Origin: Lachnospiraceae bacterium
Lineage (GTDB): Bacteria; Bacillota; Clostridia; Lachnospirales; Lachnospiraceae
Assembly (NCBI GenBank): GCA_024685005.1
Contig: JAIKWF010000094.1
Location: forward strand, 1-59,835
Length of the DNA: 59,835 nucleotides
Direction: 5' to 3'
Of this stretch, positions 26,695-35,020 are shown in pieces. Position 1 is the stretch's first letter. Each line of letters starts with the position of its first letter. The translations under genes and the position numbers were made by a program. Under the pieces are notes generated by a model, which saw only the letters and a list, made by a program, of their open reading frames with translations, did no database searches and was not told where the DNA came from.

Positions 26695-27387
26695 TTACTG
26701 ATTTTGCAAATCGCGGTAATCCTGCAGGTCCTCCGGCCTTGGAATATTCAGATGTCTGGTTTCTCCTCTGTTTAAGACTACCCGTCCCGGCGGCGGTGTG
26801 ATCTGTCCGATAACGCAGGCCGGGATATCCGCCTGCCCCAAAAGCTCCGCTGCCCGAAAAGGATCGCTGCACACCAGCAGATAACATCCTTCAGAGGGAA
26901 GCTGATAGGGATTGATGTCAAAAAAGTTGCAGATCTCCACGATGCTTTGCTTCATGGCGATCTTCTCCAGATATACCGAAAGCCCGCAAAAAAGCGTCTC
27001 TCCCACATCCCACAGAGTGCCGAAAATACCGTATTCACCCAAAGGGAACAAAAGCGGGGGCACATTTTCGTCCTGCAAAGATACGGTCTCTTCCAGCGCC
27101 TCCCATATCATTTCCGGTGATGCCGAAAAAGGATTGCCTGCTTCTTCCACAAGGAAGGGCGGAAAAACAGTTAGCAGCTGCTTACTATTTTCCTTTGCCA
27201 GAAAAGCTGCTGCCTGCGCTGCCGGATAACCGGTCATCACAAGACCCGGCCGGCTGTTTTTCAGAAGGGCCTTGTAAGCAGCCCGCTCGCCGGCAGATAC
27301 TTCCTTTTTCTCAATACCGCTTTTTCGTAAAAAAAGGGCGCAATGACTCTTTTTGTCCGCGCCCTTGCCAACCAATCTGTTCTGCAT
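26695..27387 (-). CDS. AIR-synthase/HypE-like protein lacking the N-terminal domain
   Basis: 230 residues from the ATG at 27387, one base after the vanW stop. A longer reading upstream is only the shadow of vanW. The second half matches the C-terminal domain of the PurM/HypE/SelD superfamily (LGEYGIFGTLWDVGE, ICNFFDINPYQLPSEGCYLLV, IPACVIGQITPPPGRVV). The first half is short and has no recognisable ATP-binding AIRS domain. It is therefore unlikely to be a normal HypE or ThiL. Homologues annotated as hydrogenase maturation factor would be a loose guess. Confidence 0.72.
   Translation of the reverse strand: MQNRLVGKGADKKSHCALFLRKSGIEKKEVSAGERAAYKALLKNSRPGLVMTGYPAAQAAAFLAKENSKQLLTVFPPFLVEEAGNPFSASPEMIWEALEETVSLQDENVPPLLFPLGEYGIFGTLWDVGETLFCGLSVYLEKIAMKQSIVEICNFFDINPYQLPSEGCYLLVCSDPFRAAELLGQADIPACVIGQITPPPGRVVLNRGETRHLNIPRPEDLQDYRDLQNQ
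27170..27185 (+). repeat. Dispersed palindrome copy GTTAGC-AGCT-GCTTAC
   Basis: Inside the AIR-synthase-like gene. Left half exact, right half one mismatch. Preceded by AAAAACA. Confidence 0.5.
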
Positions 27388-27388
27388 A

Positions 27389-29011
27389 TTACTGTCCCGC
27401 TGCCGCTGCCGCAGCCGCCGCTGCCGCTTCCTGCTGTGCCTTCTGCGCCGCAATGGCTTCCGCCTGCATTTTGGCTGTCTGTGCTGCTGCATCTGCCGCC
27501 GCCTGTGCTGCTGCCTGAGCCGCTGCCTGCTGGGAAGCCGGCACACCTCCGGGAGCTGCTACCGCACCTGCGTTAATGGATGCCGCCGTGGCCCGGCACT
27601 GATCGATGGATCCTGTGGCAAGCGCCGCGCTGATGGCACTGGCGGCCGCCGGATCGGAAGTGGCGGTTCCCACGGAAGCTGTTCTGGGAACAGCATTGTA
27701 TTTACTGGAATTGATCTGGGTACGGCTTTCTTCTTTTCCGTCCACTGTTACGATCTTCCAAAGCTCTGCGGTGTATCCGGTATGCGCAGACTGAACACTG
27801 ACATAACCGGCTCTCTGGGAGGGATCTCCCACTACCTTTTCACCGGTGGGCTCCGTTTTGGAGATCACCTTGCTCTCAAAGGTTACCTTCCGGTTGGCCG
27901 GACGATCTTCGTGTCCGTATATGGTAAATGTAATGTGCTTGTCCGAAGTGGTGGACCCCTCAATATAAATGGGATAATCCGTATTGTTGATAAAACGCAT
28001 ATCCTTCTGGGTTCCGGAGATCGCCGCATCCTCACTGGGATCCACGTAATTTACGATCATGGAGTGGTTGGACCGCTGTGTCACCTCCAGCTCCGCTCGC
28101 AGTACTGCATTATAAAGGGTGGTGGATACCTGACAGATACCGCCCCCAAGAGACTCTACCACCAGGCCGCCGCTATAGGAACCTGCCAGAAAATATCCGT
28201 TGGCCTCCGTAAAGGGGCTCACCGCCTCGTAGGTGGAAAACTCTTCTCCGGGATAAAGGAGGGTTCCGTTGATCTTGGATGCTCCGTTTTTCAGATTGCC
28301 GCTTCTGTTGGCGCCGGAGGAAGAAAAGCTGGTGGTAAAGGTCCCCAGCACGTCTCTGACAGCCGTAAGCTGCTCCTCGCTTCCCCTGGGCTCTGCTGTT
28401 TTCGCCACAAGATCCACTGCTGTTTCCGCTTCCGCCTCCGGGGCTTTATTGCCCAGGGCATCCATAACAGCCTTCACGGATTCTTCCACATTGATCTCCA
28501 CACCGGTCTGACCCGGGGTGTAAACGAACTCGCCGTTTTCCCGTTTCAGGGAACCGTCCACGGGCTCTACATTATACACAAGGCACTGGTCTTCAATGAC
28601 TTTGCGGATGGCCGCTTCGTCATAGGTGTATTCTGTCTCAAATACTACATTCTTATGCTCTAAATCTTTCAGGGCTTTGTAACGCTGTACGATGTTGCCG
28701 GATTTACCCAGCTCTCCCGCCTCATTTACGATCTTGTGATTGGACCATTTAAAGCCAAGATCTTTGGCAGTCACCGTCACGTGATTGTCGTTTAAGGCAT
28801 TCAGGGTGACCTTGCTTTCTCCCAGGGTTGCCACATAGGCGTTTACCTCTGCTTCCGCCTCTAAAGGCGTCATGCCGGAAACATCTATGGTATCCACAAA
28901 GATCCCTTTTTCGATCTTATCCAGATCTCCAGCTTTGACGGATACCGGCAGCGCTAAGGAAGCAAAAAACAGGGCCAATGCCAGCGCTTGTTTCTGTATC
29001 CTTTTTTTCAT
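27389..29011 (-). CDS. VanW-family cell-surface protein
   Basis: 540 residues. Signal peptide (about 1-27, ending VSVKAGD), a YoaR-type putative peptidoglycan-binding region (about 30-200), then the VanW domain (YPGEEFSTYEAVSPFTEANG, GGGICQVSTTLYNAVLRAE) and a G5-like segment. It ends in a low-complexity tail of about 50 residues, nearly all Ala and Gln. Family members are envelope proteins of unknown mechanism; the name comes from a vancomycin-resistance cluster, but there is no van operon here. A 35-residue membrane protein gene lies 19 bases upstream and the AIR-synthase-like gene starts one base downstream. Confidence 0.92.
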   Translation of the reverse strand: MKKRIQKQALALALFFASLALPVSVKAGDLDKIEKGIFVDTIDVSGMTPLEAEAEVNAYVATLGESKVTLNALNDNHVTVTAKDLGFKWSNHKIVNEAGELGKSGNIVQRYKALKDLEHKNVVFETEYTYDEAAIRKVIEDQCLVYNVEPVDGSLKRENGEFVYTPGQTGVEINVEESVKAVMDALGNKAPEAEAETAVDLVAKTAEPRGSEEQLTAVRDVLGTFTTSFSSSGANRSGNLKNGASKINGTLLYPGEEFSTYEAVSPFTEANGYFLAGSYSGGLVVESLGGGICQVSTTLYNAVLRAELEVTQRSNHSMIVNYVDPSEDAAISGTQKDMRFINNTDYPIYIEGSTTSDKHITFTIYGHEDRPANRKVTFESKVISKTEPTGEKVVGDPSQRAGYVSVQSAHTGYTAELWKIVTVDGKEESRTQINSSKYNAVPRTASVGTATSDPAAASAISAALATGSIDQCRATAASINAGAVAAPGGVPASQQAAAQAAAQAAADAAAQTAKMQAEAIAAQKAQQEAAAAAAAAAAGQ

Positions 29012-29030
29012 AAAACTAACTCATCTCCTC

Positions 29031-29138
29031 TTAGAAATAACCGATGGCTGCAATGGCAAGAGGTACCACCATGGCTAAAACAAGTACCACTGCGATCACT
29101 GCTGCTGCAATTCTTCTGCTTTTATTGTTGTTGAACAT
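29031..29138 (-). CDS. 35-residue single-span membrane microprotein
   Basis: ATG at 29138 with AAGAGG 6 bases upstream, TAA at 29031. The peptide has a basic head (MFNNNKSRRIAAAV), one hydrophobic helix and a short tail (AIGYF). The charge pattern predicts the N-terminus in the cytoplasm. It lies 19 bases upstream of vanW and is probably co-transcribed with it. No family recognised. Confidence 0.68.
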   Translation of the reverse strand: MFNNNKSRRIAAAVIAVVLVLAMVVPLAIAAIGYF

Positions 29139-29172
29139 ATGAACCTCTTTTCCGCACTGGCGCCGTCGCAAG

Positions 29173-29201
29173 TTGACAGACGCTGTAAATTATGCTTTAT
29201 T
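29173..29201 (+). promoter_or_regulatory. Promoter of the 29253 gene
   Basis: TTGACA (29173-29178), 17 bases, TTTATT (29196-29201) with TGC just before the -10 (extended type). It would drive the plus-strand gene 29253-29939. Confidence 0.6.
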
Positions 29202-29252
29202 GGTTAGGGGAAACAGCTGTTCCCACATTTTGACGCATAGGAAGATTATACA

Positions 29253-29939
29253 ATGAAGTTCCCTATTTTGACAAGTTTAATCGTTTTCATCGTCTGGCTT
29301 ACCGTAAAGCTTTCCCAAAGCAAATCCAAGCAGCAGGAGAACACAAAAGCCTACTGGGAAAAAGAGATGGCGGCCAACGCCGTTCCAAAAAAGAGCCTGG
29401 ATGATCTGAGCTATATCAATTTCCCCTTCTATCTTCTCCCCACGGAGGAGTCTTTTTCCGCGGAAGGAGAAAATATTCCCTCTTCCCTTTTGATGATGCT
29501 CTCATTAAAGGGCAAAAAGATCGTCAATCTGAACAATATATCCAATACCGACTTAAAACTTTCCTACGGCACCACCAATATCACGGTTCTGACAGAGTAT
29601 GACGAAAACTTCATCACTTTGTGCCGGGAAGGCTATCTTTTCACGGAATATCTTTCCGACATCGGCAGAAAAGAGGAGGCGATCCCCATCGCCCGGGCCC
29701 TCATTGATGCCGGCTCCGATGTGAGCAACCAGTTCACCCTTCTCTACAAGCTTTACCACGAAGCAGGAGATGGTGAAAATTGCCGGCAGCTGACAGAAAA
29801 AGCATCCTCTCTGGAGTCCACCAGAAAAGATGCTATCGTAAAAGCACTGTCGCAGCTGCAGGAAGAGTTAGCAGCGGATAACGATTCTTCAGGTCCAGAA
29901 GTCGTCCTGTCCGGATCTGAGCTTGTCGATGATCCGTGA
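29253..29939 (+). CDS. Unidentified membrane-anchored protein
   Basis: 228 residues. One N-terminal helix (about 3-20; ILTSLIVFIVWLTVKL) with a basic flank, then a soluble part whose second half looks like short paired helices (TEYLSDIGRKEEAIPIARAL, LLYKLYHEAGDGENCRQL), suggesting a TPR-like fold. It is convergent with the exonuclease gene and overlaps its 3' end by 51 bases. No family recognised. Confidence 0.72.
   Translation: MKFPILTSLIVFIVWLTVKLSQSKSKQQENTKAYWEKEMAANAVPKKSLDDLSYINFPFYLLPTEESFSAEGENIPSSLLMMLSLKGKKIVNLNNISNTDLKLSYGTTNITVLTEYDENFITLCREGYLFTEYLSDIGRKEEAIPIARALIDAGSDVSNQFTLLYKLYHEAGDGENCRQLTEKASSLESTRKDAIVKALSQLQEELAADNDSSGPEVVLSGSELVDDP
29867..29882 (+). repeat. Dispersed palindrome copy GTTAGC-AGCG-GATAAC
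   Basis: Near the 3' end of the 29253 gene, encoding Leu-Ala-Ala-Asp-Asn. Left half exact, right half one mismatch. Confidence 0.5.
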
Positions 29940-30617
29940 AGCCCGGCTTCTTGTCAGCTGCTCTAACGGATAAGGTGCCGTCAGATTTTTTTCTTTTAAC
30001 AGATCGTTCAGTATTTCTATCTGTCTTGCCCGAACCGGCGAATCTTTCTTGACCGCAAACACCAGGGGTCGGGGCAAAAATGCCTCCGGCGACTTCCCGG
30101 CAAACTCTCCGCAAAGCTTTTGATACAGAAAAAAGGTAGCTCTGGCATCATCCAGGGCTCTGTGGGGATGAAAATCATAGCCGAAATAGCTGCATGCCGC
30201 CGACAGGGTTTTCTTTTGCTCCGCCGGCAAAAAGGCTCTGGCGATCTTCAACGTATCGATCCCCTCTCTGTCGAAGGTAAAGCCCTTAGGATAAGCATCC
30301 ACAAAGGCTTTTTTCAGGAAAGCATAGTCGTCTGCAATGCTGTGTCCCAAAAGCACATCCTCTTCCAAAAAAGCCAGCAGCTCATCTGCTGCCTGGGAAA
30401 AGGACCTTTTTCCACGCAGCATATCGTCAGTGATACCCGTGATCTGCACCGTTTCTTCCCGAAGAGGAAATCCGGGATACAAAAGGGTCTGATAGGTATC
30501 GACCACTTCTCCTTCCCGGATCTTCAGGGCACCGATCTCTATGATTCGGTCTGTTTTTTTCATTAGTCCCGTTGTCTCCAAGTCGATGACAACGGCATTT
30601 ATTTTTTCAGGATTCAT
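29889..30617 (-). CDS. DEDDh 3'-5' exonuclease (DNA polymerase III epsilon-like)
   Basis: 242 residues. Exonuclease motif I VVIDLETTGL (residues 9-18), motif II GHSIADDYAFLKKAF near 95, and motif III PHRALDDARATFFLY near 155 with the DEDDh His. A C-terminal extension of about 50 residues (IEILNDLLKEKNL...) lies outside the fold. It may act as a proofreading or processing nuclease. Its ATG region overlaps the nth stop by 4 bases. Confidence 0.9.
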   Translation of the reverse strand: MNPEKINAVVIDLETTGLMKKTDRIIEIGALKIREGEVVDTYQTLLYPGFPLREETVQITGITDDMLRGKRSFSQAADELLAFLEEDVLLGHSIADDYAFLKKAFVDAYPKGFTFDREGIDTLKIARAFLPAEQKKTLSAACSYFGYDFHPHRALDDARATFFLYQKLCGEFAGKSPEAFLPRPLVFAVKKDSPVRARQIEILNDLLKEKNLTAPYPLEQLTRSRASRIIDKLRSGQDDFWT

Positions 30618-31243
30618 TTTTTCACATACTTACAATAGTCCCGCAAAAAACATTCTCCGCAGGCCGGATTCCTGGCGGTGCAGATCTGTCTTCCGAAGGT
30701 AATGATATGGATGTTCCACAGGATCCAGTGATCCCTGGGCAGGGCTTTTTCAAGGTCGTGTTCGATCTTTTCAGGATCGGTTTCCTTCGTCAGTCCCAGC
30801 TTTGCGGAAATCCGCTTTACATGGGTGTCCACAACAATGCTGGGCTCATCGTAGATGTTCCCCCGGATCACATTGGCTGTCTTTCTGCCTACCCCGGGCA
30901 GGGAAGTCAGCTGCTCAATGCCCCGGGGCACCTGCCCGTCGTAATCCTCCAGCAGGCGCCGCGCACAGGCAATGATGTTTTTTGCTTTGTTGTGATAAAA
31001 CCCGGTACTGTGGATGTCCTGCTCCAGCTCCGAAAGGTCTGCGGATGCAAAGGACTGAAGGTCCGGGTATTTTACAAAAAGATCCTTTGTGACCATGTTC
31101 ACCCGCTCATCGGTACACTGGGCGCTCATGATGGTGGCAAACAAAAGCTGCCAGGGCGTCTCATGATGCAGATAGCACACCTTTTGGGTCCCGTAATACC
31201 GGTCCAAAAGAGCCAGGATCTCTTTGACGCGCTTCGTAGCCAT
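30614..31243 (-). CDS. nth: Endonuclease III (DNA glycosylase/AP lyase)
   Basis: 209 residues; removes oxidised pyrimidines and nicks the AP site. Helix-hairpin-helix with catalytic Lys in LPGVGRKTANVIRG, catalytic Asp in VVDTHVKRIS, and the [4Fe-4S] motif C-x6-C-x2-C-x5-C in CTARNPACGECFLRDYC. It is flanked by pyrE (2 bases) and the exonuclease (4-base overlap), forming one unit. Confidence 0.96.
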   Translation of the reverse strand: MATKRVKEILALLDRYYGTQKVCYLHHETPWQLLFATIMSAQCTDERVNMVTKDLFVKYPDLQSFASADLSELEQDIHSTGFYHNKAKNIIACARRLLEDYDGQVPRGIEQLTSLPGVGRKTANVIRGNIYDEPSIVVDTHVKRISAKLGLTKETDPEKIEHDLEKALPRDHWILWNIHIITFGRQICTARNPACGECFLRDYCKYVKK

Positions 31244-31245
31244 TC

Positions 31246-31884
31246 TTACAGCGTGGAGTAGCCGAAGCCGTTACAGATGGCATCCACCGGCGTTCCTGCC
31301 TTGCAAAGGGGGCAGTCCTCGGGAAGGGTACCTGCGTAATCAGGAAGATCCCTGGTGGTATACAGCGCGCGAATGGGGAAGCCTTCGATTTTGTCTGCCA
31401 GAGAAAAGATAGCTGAAACTCCCACTACCTGTCCGCCGTAGAAACGGATGGAACCCAGGGCACTTTTCAGCGTTGCACCTGTGGTAGCCGTATCGATCAG
31501 CACAAGCACTCTCTTGCCCTTGATCATATGCTGGTTATTTTCACGGAACATCATCTGTCCGCTGGCATTATACTCCGGACTGGTGATGTAGATGGTCTGA
31601 TGGGCATTGGCAGAAAGGAAACCGGCCTTGGTCAGTTTGTTGGCCAGATAAGAGCCTACCACTTCCATTCCGTTCAAGCACAGGATCGTATCGATCTCAT
31701 CGGAGGAAAGATAAAACTCCGCGATCTCTTCACCCGTAGCTCTTGCCTCACGCTGGCGGGATTTCATGTCCGTCAGATCCATGTAATAGTTTACATGGGA
31801 GTTGGGCGTGATAAAATGGCCCGGAATGTAACGAAGTACCACATCTTTGTTTCTCGCATAATCGATTTTCTTATAAGCCTGCAT
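31246..31884 (-). CDS. pyrE: Orotate phosphoribosyltransferase-like protein
   Basis: 212 residues from the ATG at 31884, which follows GGGGG by 8 bases. PRPP loop is VLVLIDTATTGATLKSAL, replacing the more common E-D-x-x-T-T-G, and the flexible-loop region holds ITSPEYNASGQMMFREN. It would form OMP from orotate. It lies about 10 kb from pyrC-pyrK-pyrD and the PRPP motif is divergent, so another purine/pyrimidine transferase role remains possible. A Cys pair near the C-terminus (DCPLCKAG) is unusual. Confidence 0.8.
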   Translation of the reverse strand: MQAYKKIDYARNKDVVLRYIPGHFITPNSHVNYYMDLTDMKSRQREARATGEEIAEFYLSSDEIDTILCLNGMEVVGSYLANKLTKAGFLSANAHQTIYITSPEYNASGQMMFRENNQHMIKGKRVLVLIDTATTGATLKSALGSIRFYGGQVVGVSAIFSLADKIEGFPIRALYTTRDLPDYAGTLPEDCPLCKAGTPVDAICNGFGYSTL

Positions 31885-32051
31885 AACAATAACCCCCTTG
31901 TTTTTGCTTTTGATGTCTCTCATTATATCACACTTTCGGCCTCTTATGCATCAGTTTTCGCATGCTCACGCGCAATTTCATCACCGAAATCCCACAGTTT
32001 TTCATCATTATATGCGCATTTTGTGATATACTTAGCCAAGAGGTGAATCAT

Positions 32052-32510
32052 TTGACAGAGCACATCCTTCGGGAAAAGGAAAAAAAGATCGGCGCCATGC
32101 CCGATGCGCTCAAAGACCTGTTGGATCAGACAGATCTTCTCTATCGTAATATCACGGGCAGCGCCGGGCAGGCAAAAGGGTCCCTGACAGATCTGCAAAA
32201 GATGCAGATCACCTATCAGATCCACCGGTATGAGGCCTTTGAACAGGAACTTGCAGCCTGTGAAAATGATCTAAAAGAAAACATGCCCGATGCGGCAGAT
32301 GATCCCGCCGCAGAACGCCGCAGGATCCTGCTGGCGCTCCTTGGGCAGATGCGACCCGTGACAGGCGAGCAGATCAGACGGCTTTCATCCCTGAAGGGCA
32401 GCCTGCAGCTGGAAGCGGATGCCCTCAGGCAGCAAAAAGAGTTTGAAAGCCAGGCCCTTCACCGTAAACTTCAGCTTGCACTGCAAAATGATCTGCATCA
32501 TGATCAATAA
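32052..32510 (+). CDS. Unidentified coiled-coil protein
   Basis: 152 residues from a TTG at 32052, placed 6-7 bases after GAGGTG. An extended -10 (TGATATACT, TATACT at 32027-32032) gives a very short leader. The protein is soluble, charged and helical (LREKEKKIGAMPDALKDLLD, LEADALRQQKEFESQALHRK) with no membrane segment. It is the first gene of a plus-strand group with a membrane coiled-coil protein and a VWA lipoprotein. No family recognised. Confidence 0.68.
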   Translation: MTEHILREKEKKIGAMPDALKDLLDQTDLLYRNITGSAGQAKGSLTDLQKMQITYQIHRYEAFEQELAACENDLKENMPDAADDPAAERRRILLALLGQMRPVTGEQIRRLSSLKGSLQLEADALRQQKEFESQALHRKLQLALQNDLHHDQ

Positions 32511-32549
32511 TAAAAAATACAGATACACCATAGGAAAGAGGTAACGTCT

Positions 32550-33290
32550 TTGAAAAAGAAACTGATGACACTTCTGATCCTGATCCTTGCCTTCGGTGCT
32601 GCTTTTGGCATCGTCCTGGCAGCAAAAGACAGTATTGTGATCTATCTGGGAATCCGTATGTTCCGGGTGATCGAGTTTGGTCTTTGCGGCATAGGGATCG
32701 CAGTGATCGGAGGCAGTGCGATCTCCTCTGCGGTTACCGTCAGCAAACTGCAGGATCAGATCGAAACCGAAAAACAGGAACAGCTGGCTTTGGAAGAGCA
32801 GCATAAAAAGCAGACTGCCAGGCTGTCCATGCAAAACAAGCTGGATAATGCCACCCTTCGCAGGATCCTGAACCAGAAGGCGCAGGATAGCTGGAGCATC
32901 TGCGCCGGCTCCATTGAGCAGTGTACCGGTCAGCTGGCATCCATGGATAGTTTACAGGAACGGCTTTCCAAGCTGTTGGAGCAAAACGGTGCAGACACCC
33001 TGTATGATACGGAGGATGTCCTGGATCAGGCAGAGCAGGGCATGTGTGCCAACGTCCGCAAGGTCTTAAATTACATGGAAGTTGCGGATAACAACAAGCA
33101 GGAAGACATGGAGATGATCCGGGAAAAAGCGGATCTGTGCGTGACGCAAAACAAGGAGATCCTGGATCAGTCCCAGGAATTCGTCTTTGCCCTCACCGAG
33201 TATCTGAACAGGCAGGGGGATTCCGGCGCGGATCTGTCCATGCTGGAAATTTACAAAAAAACCATTCTCGAATCCATCGGTCAGCAATGA
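32550..33290 (+). CDS. Membrane-anchored coiled-coil protein
   Basis: 246 residues starting at a TTG (32550) 8 bases after AAAGAGG. Two hydrophobic stretches at the N-terminus (about 5-25 and 40-65; LMTLLILILAFGAAFGIVLA, FGLCGIGIAVIGGSAISSAV) are followed by a long heptad-like region (SKLQDQIETEKQEQLALEEQ) into the cytoplasm or exterior. It follows the previous gene by 39 bases and precedes the VWA lipoprotein by 26. No family recognised. Confidence 0.7.
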   Translation: MKKKLMTLLILILAFGAAFGIVLAAKDSIVIYLGIRMFRVIEFGLCGIGIAVIGGSAISSAVTVSKLQDQIETEKQEQLALEEQHKKQTARLSMQNKLDNATLRRILNQKAQDSWSICAGSIEQCTGQLASMDSLQERLSKLLEQNGADTLYDTEDVLDQAEQGMCANVRKVLNYMEVADNNKQEDMEMIREKADLCVTQNKEILDQSQEFVFALTEYLNRQGDSGADLSMLEIYKKTILESIGQQ

Positions 33291-33316
33291 TAAACCGGCA
33301 TAAAAGGAGGCAACCC

Positions 33317-35008
33317 ATGAAACGAATAACAGCTAAAAAGCTGACGGCCCTTGTGCTGTCGGCAACCCTCTTATCCCTGTCCCTGACAGGCTGCAGCGGT
33401 GTCAGGACCCAAAACGACGACCGGGCGGACGCTTTGTCCTACGATGATGCCATAACGGAAATGAACACCCTTTTGAAAAAAGTTACCGTTAAGGAAGTCA
33501 CTGATCCCGTCCTTGATATTTATGCGGAAGAAGTATCCGAGGCGGATGCTCTGGCAGATATCGATACCTTCCCCATCATGGTCCAGGGCCAGGGGGATAT
33601 CAATATCGAAGTAGCTGCCGCAACGGAAATGAGTGCGGATGCACCGGATGACTGGATGAACGAAGTTGCCAAGCGTTTCAACAAGGAAAACTACACCATC
33701 CGCGGTAAATCCATATCCGTAACCATCCGAAAAATCACCTCCGGTGAGGCTGTAACCTACATTAATGCCGGCGCTTACGAGCCTGCAGTGTTTGCACCCT
33801 CTAACTTTGCCTGGGGTGAAATGCTCAAGGCCTCCGGCGTGGGGATCACCAAGATCGAAGACCGTATCGCCGGCAACACCGCAGGAATCCTCATCAAGAA
33901 AAATGTATACGATACCTTTATCAGCAAATACAACGATGCTACAGTGGGTAATGTTCTGAAGGCCTCCAATGCCGGGGATCTGACCTTTGCCTACACCAAC
34001 CCTTATACCTCCAGTACGGGACTGAATATCTTAACCGCCATGCTCAAGTCCTTTGATCCGGACAACCCGCTTTCCGACAAGGCCAGCGAAGAGCTTTTGG
34101 CTTATCAGAAAAATTCCCCGCCGGTTGCCTATACCACCGCGGTGCTGCGCAACTCCGCCAAGAAGGGCATCATCAATGCCATGGTCATGGAGGAACAGGC
34201 TTATGCCAACACACCGGAGCTGAAGGATTTTGTTTATATTCCTGCCGGCATCCGTCACGATCATCCGGTTTACACCTTCGATTGGAATTCGGCTGATGAA
34301 AACGAAGCCGCACAGATGTTTACGGATTACTGCAAAGAAGAGAAATCCCAGAAACTGGCCACGGAGAAAGGCTTTAACCGTCATGATGACTATCAGCCCC
34401 AGGATCCGGGACTGGACGGTGCAGGTTATCTGGCAGCCCAGAAGCTGTGGAAGCAGAATAAGAGCGGCGGCCGTCCCATCATCGCCGTATTCGTGGCGGA
34501 CGTTTCCGGCTCCATGGACGGAGAACCTTTAAATGCCCTGAAAAAATCCCTGATCAACGCTTCTTCCTATATCGGTTCCGATCATTACGTGGGACTGATA
34601 AGTTATGCTTCCAATGTTACCGTCAATCTGCCCATCCAGCAGTTTGACGCCACCCAGAGAGCATATTTTGCAGGAGAAGTAAAGAACCTGTCCGCTGTGG
34701 GCGGAACCGCTACCTATGATGCGGTCCTCACCGGTCTGAACATGCTGGAAGAAAAAGCGAAGGAAGTACCCGATGCCAAAAAGATGCTCTTCGTCCTCAC
34801 CGACGGTGATCAGAACGAAGGCTGGAGCTTAAACCGCGTTACCGGAATCGTGGGCGGTCTGCAGATTCCCATTTATTCCATCGCATATAATTACAGCAAT
34901 ACCGATGACTTAGAGCGCCTTTCCAGCATTAACGAGGCCGCCATCATCAAAGCCGACAGCGATGATATCGCAAACCAGATCCGTAACCTGTTCAACGTAC
35001 AGCTGTAA
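33317..35008 (+). CDS. Lipoprotein with substrate-binding-like and VWA domains
   Basis: 563 residues from the ATG at 33317, which has AAAGGAGG 6 bases upstream. Lipobox LTGC is near residue 26. The middle (about 90-350) looks like a periplasmic-binding fold (FNKENYTIRGKSISVTIRKI, AGAYEPAVFAPSNFAWGEML). The C-terminal VWA domain has a full metal site: DVSGS near 395, the Thr in GGTATYDAVL, and LTDGDQNEG. Anchored outside the cell, it probably binds a ligand or protein through the VWA domain. It is likely the functional centre of the 32-35.6 kb module; the exact role is unknown. Confidence 0.88.
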   Translation: MKRITAKKLTALVLSATLLSLSLTGCSGVRTQNDDRADALSYDDAITEMNTLLKKVTVKEVTDPVLDIYAEEVSEADALADIDTFPIMVQGQGDINIEVAAATEMSADAPDDWMNEVAKRFNKENYTIRGKSISVTIRKITSGEAVTYINAGAYEPAVFAPSNFAWGEMLKASGVGITKIEDRIAGNTAGILIKKNVYDTFISKYNDATVGNVLKASNAGDLTFAYTNPYTSSTGLNILTAMLKSFDPDNPLSDKASEELLAYQKNSPPVAYTTAVLRNSAKKGIINAMVMEEQAYANTPELKDFVYIPAGIRHDHPVYTFDWNSADENEAAQMFTDYCKEEKSQKLATEKGFNRHDDYQPQDPGLDGAGYLAAQKLWKQNKSGGRPIIAVFVADVSGSMDGEPLNALKKSLINASSYIGSDHYVGLISYASNVTVNLPIQQFDATQRAYFAGEVKNLSAVGGTATYDAVLTGLNMLEEKAKEVPDAKKMLFVLTDGDQNEGWSLNRVTGIVGGLQIPIYSIAYNYSNTDDLERLSSINEAAIIKADSDDIANQIRNLFNVQL

Positions 35009-35020
35009 AAGAGACACGTT

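Noticed and set aside
27353-28663. Long open frame (436 codons) on the plus strand opposite vanW
   Set aside because: It is antisense to a clear VanW protein with signal peptide and ribosome site; its own product is Cys/Gly/Arg-rich without recognisable domains.
27389-29011. Vancomycin resistance operon because of the VanW gene
   Set aside because: No vanH, vanA/B, vanX or vanRS are present; VanW proteins are widespread envelope proteins without resistance role.
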